Shown here one piece after another: positions 31,971-40,079 of a stretch of 64,000 bases of DNA. Each line of letters begins with the position of its first letter. Within the stretch, counting starts at the first letter, position 1. The DNA comes from Bacillota bacterium (GTDB lineage: Bacteria; Bacillota; Clostridia; Oscillospirales; Oscillospiraceae): assembly GCA_028719885.1 (NCBI GenBank), contig JAQYLT010000049.1:36420-100419 (forward strand), written 5' to 3'. The position numbers and the translations under genes are program-made. The notes beneath the pieces were generated by a model that did not search any database, was not told where the DNA came from, and was given only the letters and a program-made list of their open reading frames with translations.

Positions 31971-34232
31971 TTATTCCGCTCTGGGGAACACCAGGGTCAC
32001 CTTGAATAAATCCCCATCCACCAGCAATTGCAGCTGGCCCTTTTGCAGCTCCATCAGGCTTTTGGCGATGTTCAGCCCCAGGCCGCTGCCCTCCGTATTC
32101 CGGGAGGAATCCCCCCGGACAAATCGCTCCATCAGCTCCTCGGCGCTGATGTTCAGCTGGGCACCGGAGATATTCTTGAAAGAGATCACCGCCTTATCCT
32201 CTACCGCACTCACATCCACATAAAGCCGGGTTCCCGGGAGGGCGTATTTCACCGCGTTACTCAGCACATTGCTCATGGCCCGCCACAAAAGCCTGCCGTC
32301 GGCCAGCAGATACACGGTTTCCTCGCTCTGATGAAATACCGGAGTGAGACCGGCGGCACTCAGCTTGTCGGCAAATTCCCCCAGGGCCTGATTCACCGCC
32401 TCCACCGCGTCGATTCTTCCAATCTCCACCTGAATGTTGCCGGTGGAGGCCTTGCTCATTTCCATCAAATCCTCAATGAGCTTTTTCATCCGCTGGGACT
32501 GGCGGGACAGAACCTCCAAATAGGCCTTCTCCTGTTCCTCCGTGTGGGGCTTTTCCAAAAGGTCCACATAGTTGATGATGGAGGTGAGGGGGGTTTTGAT
32601 GTCGTGGGACACGTTGGTAATCAGTTCCGTCTTCATCCGGTCGGATTTCAGCTGCTTCTGGGCTGCCACCATGGCCACATCCGCCAGACCGTTGAGCTCC
32701 CCGGCAAATTCCCGGAAGGAGCCGATGAGGTATTTGTCATCCACCTTGGCTTCCAGATCGCCGCCCCGCATCCGCTTGACACCCTCGAGAAGCGCCCCGA
32801 AGCAGTTAGCGCCATAGAGCACCACCGCCAGAGCAGAGCAGCACCAGAGAATCACCATGCTCTCCATGCGCTCCGCCACCGCCACCAGCAGCCAAACTGC
32901 CAGCACCATGCCAATGAGCAGCCATTGCCACATCAGCGGCAGCCGGGAGAACAATCTTTCGCAGGTTCTGCCAAACTGGCGCAGCCAGCGGCCCAGGCAG
33001 GCGGCGAGTTTTTTTGTCATGTCCCAGCCCAGAATTGCCAGGGCGGACACAAATTTCCACAAATCCTTAACGATCCGCTTTCCCTGTTTCCACAGCCGGG
33101 GCAAAGCTTCCGTAAAGACCCGCCGTACCAGACCCCAGAGCGTCACAGCCAGCACGGAGACGAATTTCCACAGGCCCAATGCCAGACCCTTGCCCCTCTG
33201 CCACAGCTTTGGCACCACCAGAACACAGAGGCCCCAGCCCTTTTTCAGAAGCCACAGGCAGAGCTTCACGCAGCGGCCGGTGACAGAGTTCCAGAACCAG
33301 TGGAAATGCTTCATTTTCAGCTGGGCGGCAAAGGCAAAGCAGAAGCCAACGAAGCACAGGCAGCCGGCATAGCCCATGACGCCCCCCAGCTGAAGAAGCG
33401 TGAAAAAGCTTTGACGCTCCAGTCGGCTGACATCCAGCTCATCCAGTATCTCCACGCAGAGAACCGCCACCAGCAGCACAGCGCCGGCGTACAAATCCAG
33501 CGGCAGAGCATTGAGGCCCCCGGCTTTGATTTCTGCGGTCCCTTTTCGGCATCCGGCACTGGCGCACAGGTACACGGCGCAGATGGCAAAAAGGAGGATG
33601 CCGCCAATGAAAGCAGCGTACACCATTTCCTTGTGCTCACTGAGCATGCCCAGAAACGCGGTGCTCTCCTCTGGCTCCACGGCATTGGGCGCCAGATATA
33701 ATTTCAGCGTCACAGGTGTTTCCAGGGTGGCGTTCCGAGCGGTATAGCCCACGCCGCCATGCTCGTTGTCATAGCGGTACTGATGAAACGCGCCCTTTTC
33801 CTTCATGGACGCTTCGTCATAGCCCAGGGAAAGGAATTCCTCATAGCTCAGGCTCTCATAAGAGAATTCCAGCTCCTGCTCCGTCTCCGGCAGCTCTCCG
33901 GAGGAATACAGACTTTTCCCGTCTTCGTCCAGAATCTCATAGGCATAGCCGTCCTCTTGCAGCCAGGAATGACTGTCCATTTTCCGAAGCAGCTCCGCCA
34001 CATTCTCCGGCATTTTCCCGTATTCCCGGTCGGCCCAGTTCTCCGCCAGCGTCAGGGCCTGATAAAAAAGGGCATGCTCTGTTTTCTCCGCCAGGTACTG
34101 CTCATAAGTCCGGCTCCCCAGCAAATCCTCGGAAGCCAGAACGGCAAGTCCCAAGCCGCTCCCCACCGCGGCAAGCAGCGCGGCGGCGCAGAGCATGACG
34201 GCGATGAATTTCAGCCATAAGGCGTGTTTCAT
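31971..34232 (-). CDS. Sensor histidine kinase with long repeated amphipathic insert
   Basis: A 753-residue membrane kinase, long for the class. It has a first membrane helix (about 8-33), an extracellular region to about 205, further helices, and a HisKA domain whose phosphorylated His is in NVSHDIKTPLTS. A HATPase domain closes the protein (SNAVKYALPG, GLGLNIAKSLMEL). Between helices it carries a basic, Trp-rich section with an internal repeat: KLWQRGK...LWKFVSVLAVTLW and RLWKQGK...LWKFVSALAILGW. The ATG overlaps the response regulator stop (ATGA), and GGAGG precedes it. The HAMP-like segment is EGVKRMRGGDLEAKV. The signal is unknown. Confidence 0.92.
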   Translation of the reverse strand: MKHALWLKFIAVMLCAAALLAAVGSGLGLAVLASEDLLGSRTYEQYLAEKTEHALFYQALTLAENWADREYGKMPENVAELLRKMDSHSWLQEDGYAYEILDEDGKSLYSSGELPETEQELEFSYESLSYEEFLSLGYDEASMKEKGAFHQYRYDNEHGGVGYTARNATLETPVTLKLYLAPNAVEPEESTAFLGMLSEHKEMVYAAFIGGILLFAICAVYLCASAGCRKGTAEIKAGGLNALPLDLYAGAVLLVAVLCVEILDELDVSRLERQSFFTLLQLGGVMGYAGCLCFVGFCFAFAAQLKMKHFHWFWNSVTGRCVKLCLWLLKKGWGLCVLVVPKLWQRGKGLALGLWKFVSVLAVTLWGLVRRVFTEALPRLWKQGKRIVKDLWKFVSALAILGWDMTKKLAACLGRWLRQFGRTCERLFSRLPLMWQWLLIGMVLAVWLLVAVAERMESMVILWCCSALAVVLYGANCFGALLEGVKRMRGGDLEAKVDDKYLIGSFREFAGELNGLADVAMVAAQKQLKSDRMKTELITNVSHDIKTPLTSIINYVDLLEKPHTEEQEKAYLEVLSRQSQRMKKLIEDLMEMSKASTGNIQVEIGRIDAVEAVNQALGEFADKLSAAGLTPVFHQSEETVYLLADGRLLWRAMSNVLSNAVKYALPGTRLYVDVSAVEDKAVISFKNISGAQLNISAEELMERFVRGDSSRNTEGSGLGLNIAKSLMELQKGQLQLLVDGDLFKVTLVFPRAE

Positions 34233-34921
34233 GGTCTCGCCTCCATTTTGTAGCCCTGTCCCCACATGACCTTGATGTAGCGGGGCTCCGAGGGATTGAT
34301 TTCGATCTTCTCCCGCAGATGACGGATGTGCACCGCCACCGCACCCTCGCTGCCAAGCGCCACCTCCTGCCACACGGATTCATACAGCACCTTGGTGGAG
34401 AACACCTTGCCGGGGCTGGACATGAGCAGCTTCAAAATGGCATATTCCGTGGGGGTCAGGTTCACCGGCTCCCCCTCCACCGTCACCACCTTGGTCCGGT
34501 CGTCTAAAACGATGCCGCCCAGGGTCAGGGTATCGGCATCCTCCGTCCGGCTGCCCAGGCTGGAAAAACGCCGCAGCTGGCTCTTTACCCGGGCCAGCAC
34601 CTCCACCGGGGCAAAGGGCTTGGTGATGTAGTCATCCGCCCCCACGTTCAGGCCCAGCACCTTGTCCTCGGTTTCACTCTTGGCCGTGAGCAGGATGATG
34701 GGGGCATTGGAAAACTCCCGGATTTTGGAGGTGGCGGTGATGCCGTCCATACCGGGCATCATAATATCCAGGAGAACCAGATGGATGTCATTTTCCCGGG
34801 CAATTTTCACCGCATCCACCCCGTTGTAGGCCTCAAAAAGCTTGTAGCCCTCCGGTGCAAGATAAATTTTCAGTGCGTTCACAATGTCCTTGGAATCGTC
34901 GCAGATCAAAATGTTATACAT
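34229..34921 (-). CDS. OmpR/PhoB-family response regulator
   Basis: A 230-residue two-component regulator. The receiver domain has the acidic pair in ICDDS, phosphoacceptor Asp52 in LLDIMMPGMDG, and the Lys in ITKPFAP. The C-terminal winged helix has LTPTEYAILKLLMSSPGKVF and VHIRHLREKIE, then YIKVMWGQGYKME. AGGAGGGG precedes the ATG. It is the first gene of the pair and is translationally coupled to the histidine kinase. No target operators are evident. Confidence 0.96.
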   Translation of the reverse strand: MYNILICDDSKDIVNALKIYLAPEGYKLFEAYNGVDAVKIARENDIHLVLLDIMMPGMDGITATSKIREFSNAPIILLTAKSETEDKVLGLNVGADDYITKPFAPVEVLARVKSQLRRFSSLGSRTEDADTLTLGGIVLDDRTKVVTVEGEPVNLTPTEYAILKLLMSSPGKVFSTKVLYESVWQEVALGSEGAVAVHIRHLREKIEINPSEPRYIKVMWGQGYKMEARP

Positions 34922-35029
34922 TTCTTCCCCTCCTGGGCAGTTTATGACAATAGTATACCATTCAAATTGTTAAGATGATAGTGGGGTAATTCTTAAAATC
35001 TGATTAATGTGGCCGTATTCCAAAACAAA

Positions 35030-35059
35030 AGCAGCCATGAACTGAAGCACATGGCTGCT
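35030..35059 (-). terminator. Terminator of the uxaC-amidohydrolase-HAD run
   Basis: AGCAGCCATG (35030-35039) pairs with CATGGCTGCT (35050-35059), followed on the minus strand by TTTTGTTTTGG. Confidence 0.85.
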
Positions 35060-35076
35060 ATTTGAACGGGAATCTA

Positions 35077-35145
35077 TCACTTTCCAAAGGGGCAGACGGC
35101 CAGGCAAAGGCCGCAGGCATTTTTTCTGCCGTGTGTTTGCTTTGC
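35077..35145 (-). pseudogene. Ferredoxin-like C-terminal tail in frame after the HAD stop
   Basis: Directly after the TGA of the HAD gene, the same reading frame continues for 22 codons and encodes AKQTHGRKNACGLCLAVCPFGK, here split as AKQTHGRKNA then CGLCLAVCPFGK, before another TGA. CxxCxxxCP is an iron-sulfur cluster half-motif as found at the end of some 4Fe-4S double-cluster proteins. There is no start codon or ribosome site of its own. It may be the remnant of a lost gene, or a tail reached by rare readthrough of the UGA. Confidence that the motif is meaningful is moderate. Confidence 0.4.
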
Positions 35146-35850
35146 TCAACCATGGGAGCTATTCTCTTCCATCAAATCGATCACATCCGCCAGAGAATCC
35201 AGCTTGGCATAGGCGATGGAGCGGATGTTCTCCCCCGGCTGGTCCAGGTCGGGGACAATGGACGCCAGGCACCCGGCCCGATGGGCGGAGAGGATGCCGG
35301 TGTAGCTGTCCTCCAGGGCAAGGCAGTGTTCCGGCGGGATGCCGATGGTTTTGGCCCCCAGCAGGTAGATATCCGGGGCCGGCTTTCCGTTTTTTACCTC
35401 ATGGGCGGTGCAGATGTGGGGGAACCGGTCATAGAGCCCCAGCCGCCCCAGGTGATTCTGAATCCGGTCATTGGGGGAGGCGGTGGTGATGGCATAAGGG
35501 ATATTCCGGGCGGCCAGGTAGTCCAGCAGCTGGAAGATTCCCGGCTTGGCTTCAATGCCGTTTTCCTCGATATAGGCGTCCATCAGCTCGATCCGCTTGG
35601 CGCGAACCTGGAAATAGGAGATATCCGGCCCGAACAGGGAGCTGAGGTACTCCTGCCCCGCCTGGGCGCTGAGGCTTCTCATGCCCAGGGCCTGCTGATA
35701 GGTCATGTGGTAGCCGTAGCATTCACAGCCCGCCGCCCAGAATTTGGCATAGAGCTTCTCCGAGTCCAGGATGACCCCGTCCATGTCAAACAGAACCCCA
35801 CGGATTCCCTCCGGAAAGCCCGGCCTGGGGTGCAGAATTTCATATGCCAT
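35146..35850 (-). CDS. HAD family hydrolase, beta-phosphoglucomutase-like
   Basis: A 234-residue HAD phosphatase or phosphoglucomutase-type protein. Motif I is VLFDMDGVILDSE, motif II ITTASPN, the motif III Lys is in KNGKPAPDIYL, and motif IV is ALEDSYTGILSA. A four-helix cap lies between motif I and II. The ATG at 35850 (MAYEILHPRP) follows AAGGAG; an earlier in-frame ATG would overlap the amidohydrolase stop. It is the third gene after uxaC and amidohydrolase on the same strand, so a sugar phosphate substrate is plausible. Confidence 0.9.
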   Translation of the reverse strand: MAYEILHPRPGFPEGIRGVLFDMDGVILDSEKLYAKFWAAGCECYGYHMTYQQALGMRSLSAQAGQEYLSSLFGPDISYFQVRAKRIELMDAYIEENGIEAKPGIFQLLDYLAARNIPYAITTASPNDRIQNHLGRLGLYDRFPHICTAHEVKNGKPAPDIYLLGAKTIGIPPEHCLALEDSYTGILSAHRAGCLASIVPDLDQPGENIRSIAYAKLDSLADVIDLMEENSSHG

Positions 35851-35906
35851 TTTCCATTCTCCTTTGCATTTTTCTATGGCCATGATACTCCAGGGAACGC
35901 ACTTTT

Positions 35907-36758
35907 TCAAGAGAATTTTCGCTGTATTTCCCCAATGCCCCGGTGCAGGATTTTTTCCGTCTCCGGACCAAAAATCTCTTCTAGCAGTTCGTATTCCGTC
36001 AGGCTGCCGTGGGGCACCGCCCAGGCTCCCGCATCGGTGCCCGGGGCGAGAAGTCCTCCCAATTTTGCAAAGCGGCGGACATTTTCTGCGGCGGAGGCCA
36101 GAATCTGCCCAACTGCCGCTTCGTCAAACCGGCCCCTGCCCCGGAGATTCCCAATGGTGGACAGGGTGGGCACCCACACCGTGCCCCGTTCTGCCATAGC
36201 AGACAGAGCCTCGTCATTCAGATAGGCCCCGTGCTCAATGGAGTCCACCCCGGCGTCGGCAGCGGCCTCCACGGTTCCGGCTCCGTTGGCGTGGGCCATG
36301 ACGGCGAAGCCCTCCTCATGGGCGATGTGAATCAGCTCCCGAATTTCGGCGGGGTCCAGGCCGTCCTCGGTGAGCACCCCAAAGCGGTCAAAATCCATCA
36401 GGCCGGAGATCATGATCTTTACAAAATCCGCCCCCTGGGCCCGGAGCCCGGAGACGATGGCGGCGTATTCTTTTAAATTCTCATATTTGGTTCCAATGAA
36501 GCTGCCGTAGTGCCCCGCCTTGCACAGGGGCGCCAAAGGCGTGCGGTAGCAGATGCCGTACTCCGGCGCAAGCTCCCGGGCCCGGGCGCCCACACCCCAG
36601 CGGTCGCCCCCCTCCCGCAGATAGGTAAAGCCCAAATCCCGATACCGCGCCAGTCTGGCACGAATCAGGCTTTCGTCGGGGCCGTTCCGGTGGGCGGCAA
36701 TGGCCGATTTCCAGTCGGCCCCGTCCAGCACCATATGAATGTGGCAGTCACAACGCAT
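35907..36758 (-). CDS. Amidohydrolase family protein
   Basis: A 283-residue metal-dependent hydrolase with a TIM-barrel pattern. The N-terminal HxH (His6, His8, in CDCHIHM), KIMISGLMD, MAHANGAG, SIEHGAYL and the late GTDAGAW supply the usual metal ligands and final Asp. It is short for the superfamily because it lacks the outer beta-sandwich strands. Substrate is unknown; lying between uxaC and a HAD phosphatase, it could act on a uronate breakdown product, such as a lactone. No clear ribosome site beyond a weak GAGGG is seen. Confidence 0.82.
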   Translation of the reverse strand: MRCDCHIHMVLDGADWKSAIAAHRNGPDESLIRARLARYRDLGFTYLREGGDRWGVGARARELAPEYGICYRTPLAPLCKAGHYGSFIGTKYENLKEYAAIVSGLRAQGADFVKIMISGLMDFDRFGVLTEDGLDPAEIRELIHIAHEEGFAVMAHANGAGTVEAAADAGVDSIEHGAYLNDEALSAMAERGTVWVPTLSTIGNLRGRGRFDEAAVGQILASAAENVRRFAKLGGLLAPGTDAGAWAVPHGSLTEYELLEEIFGPETEKILHRGIGEIQRKFS

Positions 36759-36777
36759 TATGATCCCTCAATTGTTT

Positions 36778-36803
36778 CTCCCCTGCCGAACGCGGCAGGG
36801 GAG
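36778..36803. other. Stable hairpin between uxaC and amidohydrolase
   Basis: CTCCCCTGCCG (36778-36788) pairs perfectly with CGGCAGGGGAG (36793-36803). The T-run (TTTTTTT) is on the plus-strand side only, where no gene ends. On the minus strand the hairpin is followed by AAACAATT, so it looks more like an mRNA stability or processing structure in the operon than a terminator. Confidence 0.5.
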
Positions 36804-36811
36804 AAGTTTTT

Positions 36812-38230
36812 TTACTGAATCAGCTCGTCAAAGCGGAAGTAGTGCAGGGTATTGTAGTAGCTGATGTTCTCCACCATCTTGCCCAGGGTCTTCATGTCGG
36901 CGGGATACTCCCCGTCCTCCACCAGCTGACCGAAGAGGTTGCACAGGATCCGGCGGAAGTACTCATGCCGGGTGTAGCTCAGGAAGGAGCGGGAGTCGGT
37001 GAGCATGCCGTTGAAAGTGCCCATGGCGCCCAGGCTCATGAGGCTCACCATCTGGGCCTCCATGCCGGGCTTGTGGTCATTGAACCACCAGGCGGAGCCC
37101 TGCTGAATCTTGCCGGGGATGGGGCTGTCGGTCTGGAAGCCGCCCATAATGGTGCCGATGATGCCGTTGTCGGCGGGATTCAGGGAGTAGAGAATGGTCT
37201 TGCCCAGGGCGCCGGCGTCCTCCAGCTTACCCAGCAGCTTGGCCAGGCCCACGGCGTTGGGGGCATCGTTCATGGAGTCGAAGCCGGTGTCGGGGCCCAG
37301 CTTGCGGAACATCTTGGTGGAGTTGTCCCGCAGGCAGCCAAAGTGGTACTGGCAGACCCAATCCAGCTTTTCATATTCCTTGCCCACGGTAATGAGCAGA
37401 GCGGTGTGGTAAGCCAGCTGCTCCTCCCAGGTGATGCCCTTGCCGGACTTGGCCCGGGCAAAGATGTCGTTCAGCTGCTCCTCGGTGGCCTCCACGCAGA
37501 AGCAGTAATCCAGGGCGTGATCGGAAACCCGGCAGTTGTGGTCATTGAAATAGGCGATCCGGTTGACGAGGGCTTTCCGCATATCCTCCACGGTGTTGAT
37601 GGCAAAGCCAACCACCTTTTCCAGCTGGGCAACATAGGCGGGGAAGGTAGGCTTGTCCGCCCGCATGGCCTTGTCAGGACGGAAGGCGGGCAGCACCACG
37701 GCGGGGGCGGTGGGGTCGGCGGCCAGCTTTTCATGCCACTGCAGATCGTCCACGGGATCGTCGGTGGTGCAGATTAGCTTCACCCCGGACTTGCGGATGA
37801 TTCCCCGGACGGACATATCCGGCTGGGCCAGGATGGCGTTGCACTTCTCATAGATTTCCATGGCGTTGTCGCCGTTCAGGGGCTCGGTGATGCCGAAGTA
37901 GCGCTGGAGCTCCAGATGGGTCCAGTGGTAGAGGGGGTTGCCAATGAGGTTGGGCATGGACTCGGCCCACTTCTGGAACTTCTCGGCGGGGGTAGCGTCG
38001 CCGGTGATGTAGTATTCGGGAACGCCGCAGGAGCGCATGGCCCGCCACTTGTAGTGATCGCCGCCCAGCCAGACCTCGGTGATGGAGTTGTAGCGCTTGT
38101 CCTCGTAAATCTCCCGGGGATTGATGTGGCAGTGATAGTCGATGATGGGCATTTTCTCGGCATGCTCATGATAGAGCTTTCTGGCCGTTTCCGTCTTGAG
38201 CAGGAAGTCCGCATTCATAAAAGGTGTCAT
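36812..38230 (-). CDS. uxaC: Glucuronate isomerase
   Basis: A 472-residue enzyme that converts glucuronate to fructuronate (and galacturonate to tagaturonate), the first step of hexuronate use. It shows MPIIDYHCHINPREI near residues 28-42, LYHWTHLELQRYFGI, TTDDPVDDLQWH, VLPAFRPDKA and a late LTDSRSFLSYTRHEYFRRIL, all typical. The ATG at 38230 (MTPFMNADFLL) follows AAGGAG; the open frame upstream overlaps its promoter. It heads a run with the amidohydrolase and HAD genes. Other uronate genes (uxuA, uxuB, kdg) are not in the window. Confidence 0.97.
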   Translation of the reverse strand: MTPFMNADFLLKTETARKLYHEHAEKMPIIDYHCHINPREIYEDKRYNSITEVWLGGDHYKWRAMRSCGVPEYYITGDATPAEKFQKWAESMPNLIGNPLYHWTHLELQRYFGITEPLNGDNAMEIYEKCNAILAQPDMSVRGIIRKSGVKLICTTDDPVDDLQWHEKLAADPTAPAVVLPAFRPDKAMRADKPTFPAYVAQLEKVVGFAINTVEDMRKALVNRIAYFNDHNCRVSDHALDYCFCVEATEEQLNDIFARAKSGKGITWEEQLAYHTALLITVGKEYEKLDWVCQYHFGCLRDNSTKMFRKLGPDTGFDSMNDAPNAVGLAKLLGKLEDAGALGKTILYSLNPADNGIIGTIMGGFQTDSPIPGKIQQGSAWWFNDHKPGMEAQMVSLMSLGAMGTFNGMLTDSRSFLSYTRHEYFRRILCNLFGQLVEDGEYPADMKTLGKMVENISYYNTLHYFRFDELIQ

Positions 38231-38278
38231 ATTTTTATCTCCTTTGCTGTGTGGAATACACAGGTTTTCCCGCTTTCT

Positions 38279-38307
38279 ATCATAGGATAGTTTTCCCGGT
38301 TCGTCAA
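38279..38307 (-). promoter_or_regulatory. uxaC promoter
   Basis: Minus strand TTGACG (38302-38307), 17-bp spacer, TATGAT (38279-38284). Confidence 0.75.
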
Positions 38308-38340
38308 CCATTTTTTGCAGCCGCGCCGGTGGGCTTTCGT

Positions 38341-38400
38341 CAGCAAATCGGGAAATTGGAATTTGGCGGGATGTTGAATGGGAAAATGTTGTTCCAATTG
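38341..38400. repeat. Remnant of the hairpin-unit element family (H)
   Basis: Contains the end AAATTGGAATTTG (38353-38365) and the core phrase GATGTTGAATGGGAAAATGT (38371-38390) but no 26-bp hairpin unit, as if the unit pair had been deleted. It lies upstream of the uxaC promoter. Confidence 0.65.
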
Positions 38401-38412
38401 ATCGGGTACGTA

Positions 38413-38826
38413 TTAAGAGATGCCGCCGGAGGCGAGAATCTCATTCAGGACGGATTGGATGTCCCAGCTCTTTGCTGCATCGGCTCCGTCTTTTAAAATC
38501 TTGTTCAGGCCGTCCATCATTTCATTCAGTGTTTCCTCCGTCGCCAGACGGATTGACGGGCTCTGCTCAGACAGCCAGTCAGATACCTCCTGGGTGACCT
38601 CCTTTTGGGTCATCTCCGTGGAGCAGGCCCAGCTGACAAAATCCGCCGCCATCTCCGCCGTGATGGGAGCGTTCGCTTCTTTCACGTTCTCCGCCACCTG
38701 ATCCAGCAGAGCGCGCAGCTGAGCCTTGTCCGCTTCCTTGCTCTCGGGCTTTTCCAGAAGTGTACATCCGGCAAGGCTCACAAGCAGCGCCGCCGACAAA
38801 AGGATAAGAAGGATTCTTCGTCCCAT
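38413..38826 (-). CDS. Small lipoprotein, function unknown
   Basis: A 137-residue lipoprotein. The signal sequence MGRRILLILLSAALLVSLAG is followed by Cys21 in the lipobox LAGC, then TLLEKPESKEAD. The mature part is helical and acidic (AQLRALLDQVAENVKEA, SIRLATEETLNEMMDGLNKIL). I recognise no family. GGAG stands before the ATG at 38826. It is flanked by element remnants H and I and is not obviously co-transcribed with anything. Confidence 0.78.
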   Translation of the reverse strand: MGRRILLILLSAALLVSLAGCTLLEKPESKEADKAQLRALLDQVAENVKEANAPITAEMAADFVSWACSTEMTQKEVTQEVSDWLSEQSPSIRLATEETLNEMMDGLNKILKDGADAAKSWDIQSVLNEILASGGIS

Positions 38827-38862
38827 TTTTCCATTCTCCTCTATGTTGAAAGATTCGTTTGC

Positions 38863-39170
38863 AAATTGGAATTTGGCGGGCAGATTTGTATGGGGTATAT
38901 TCCAACGTGTGCGTAGGGAACGGATTTATCCGTTCCGACCGCGAAGCGGAATTACCGCACCCAATTATTTGACAAAGGGCCAAGTTATCCGAATATCCAG
39001 CCAAATTCATGATAAAAACATCCGCAAAAGCGGCTTCACCGACGGAATGAGCAAGCCCATTCCCTACGGTGTTGTCCAACATTGTACCATTCAACATACC
39101 CCAATAAAAATGTTACCGGGCGGAACGGATAAATCCGTTCCCTACGAAATACATCGCCAAATTCCAATTT
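38863..39170. repeat. Hairpin-unit repeat element I, with a variant unit
   Basis: Ends AAATTGGAATTTG (38863-38875) and CAAATTCCAATTT (39158-39170), a perfect 13-bp inverted repeat. Units at 38912-38937 and 39121-39146 have arm GGAACGGAT. A third, 39043-39068, has arms GGAATGAGC / GCCCATTCC with loop AA, a variant that still keeps CCCTACG. The whole 392-bp gap between the lipoprotein and psd is this element. Confidence 0.87.
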
Positions 39171-39218
39171 AACAATATCGCCTTGATGTGAAAAAACGGT
39201 GAATTACCATCCACCGTT

Positions 39219-40079
39219 TTATCTGTGCCCAATTTTTTCTCCCAGGCGGACCACTGTTTCCGCGTCTTCCCGGGTGTTGCGAAGGATGTCCTCGTCAATC
39301 ACCGCCGCGTCCTTTTGAAGCAGCACGATCACCGTGGAGCCGCCGAACTCAAAACGGCCCTTTTCCTCCCCCCGCTGAACCATCCTCTCCCCGGGGTTGT
39401 TCACGATCCGGCCCACCATGGCGGCCCCCACCTCCATTTGCAGCAGGGTGCCGAAATGGTCACTTTCCAGCAGGGCATACTCCCGGGTGTTCTCCCGGTA
39501 GATGGGATACCGCCCGGCAGCGGCGGGATTCACCGTGTGATACACGCCGTTCAGGTGGATTTCCCTGCCCAGGCAGCCGGAGTCCACATAGCCGTAGCGG
39601 TGGTAGTCCCCCACCGTCAGCCGGAACAGCAGCAGCGTGCCCCCCAGAAAGCGCCGGGCCAGCTCCCCATCCCGCAGCAGCTGCTCCAGGGTGTAGTCCA
39701 CCCCCTTGATCCGGAATCGGGAATCCGCCCCGATGGGGTAGGCGGTGAGCTTGCTGTCGCAGGGGGCAATCAGATGCTCCGGCTCCATATCCACCGGACG
39801 CCGCCCCTCCCGGACCTGCCGGGTGAAGAAGTCGTTGAAGCTGCGAAATTTCCGCTGCTCAAAATCCGTCATGTCAATGTGATTGCTTTTGATAAAGGGC
39901 TTTACCGCCAGTGCGGATATCCTCCGGTCCAGCAGCCAGCCCGCACTCTGGCTCACCCAGGGCTGAATCATCAAACGAACCAGGCAGCGCCCCGGCGCGG
40001 TGCCGTACATCCATTCCAAAAACCGGTCCTGCCCATTGTCTCCGGGGACAATGTTCCCATTCCGATCCCGCCAGATCAT
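39219..40079 (-). CDS. psd: Phosphatidylserine decarboxylase
   Basis: A 286-residue membrane-associated enzyme that makes phosphatidylethanolamine. The self-cleavage site that forms the pyruvoyl group is in FEFGGSTVIVL near residue 250, with the GST core. The central TVGDYHRYGYVDSG and HTVNPAAAGRYPIYRENTREY are characteristic. The ATG at 40079 overlaps the pssA stop (ATGA), so synthesis and decarboxylation of phosphatidylserine are translationally coupled. Length matches clostridial Psd with the long N-terminal part (MIWRDRNGN...). Confidence 0.96.
   Translation of the reverse strand: MIWRDRNGNIVPGDNGQDRFLEWMYGTAPGRCLVRLMIQPWVSQSAGWLLDRRISALAVKPFIKSNHIDMTDFEQRKFRSFNDFFTRQVREGRRPVDMEPEHLIAPCDSKLTAYPIGADSRFRIKGVDYTLEQLLRDGELARRFLGGTLLLFRLTVGDYHRYGYVDSGCLGREIHLNGVYHTVNPAAAGRYPIYRENTREYALLESDHFGTLLQMEVGAAMVGRIVNNPGERMVQRGEEKGRFEFGGSTVIVLLQKDAAVIDEDILRNTREDAETVVRLGEKIGHR

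Noticed and set aside
35146..35148. UGA after the HAD gene as a selenocysteine codon
   Set aside because: No selenocysteine insertion hairpin is apparent directly after it and the HAD domain is complete without the tail. Remnant or readthrough is simpler.
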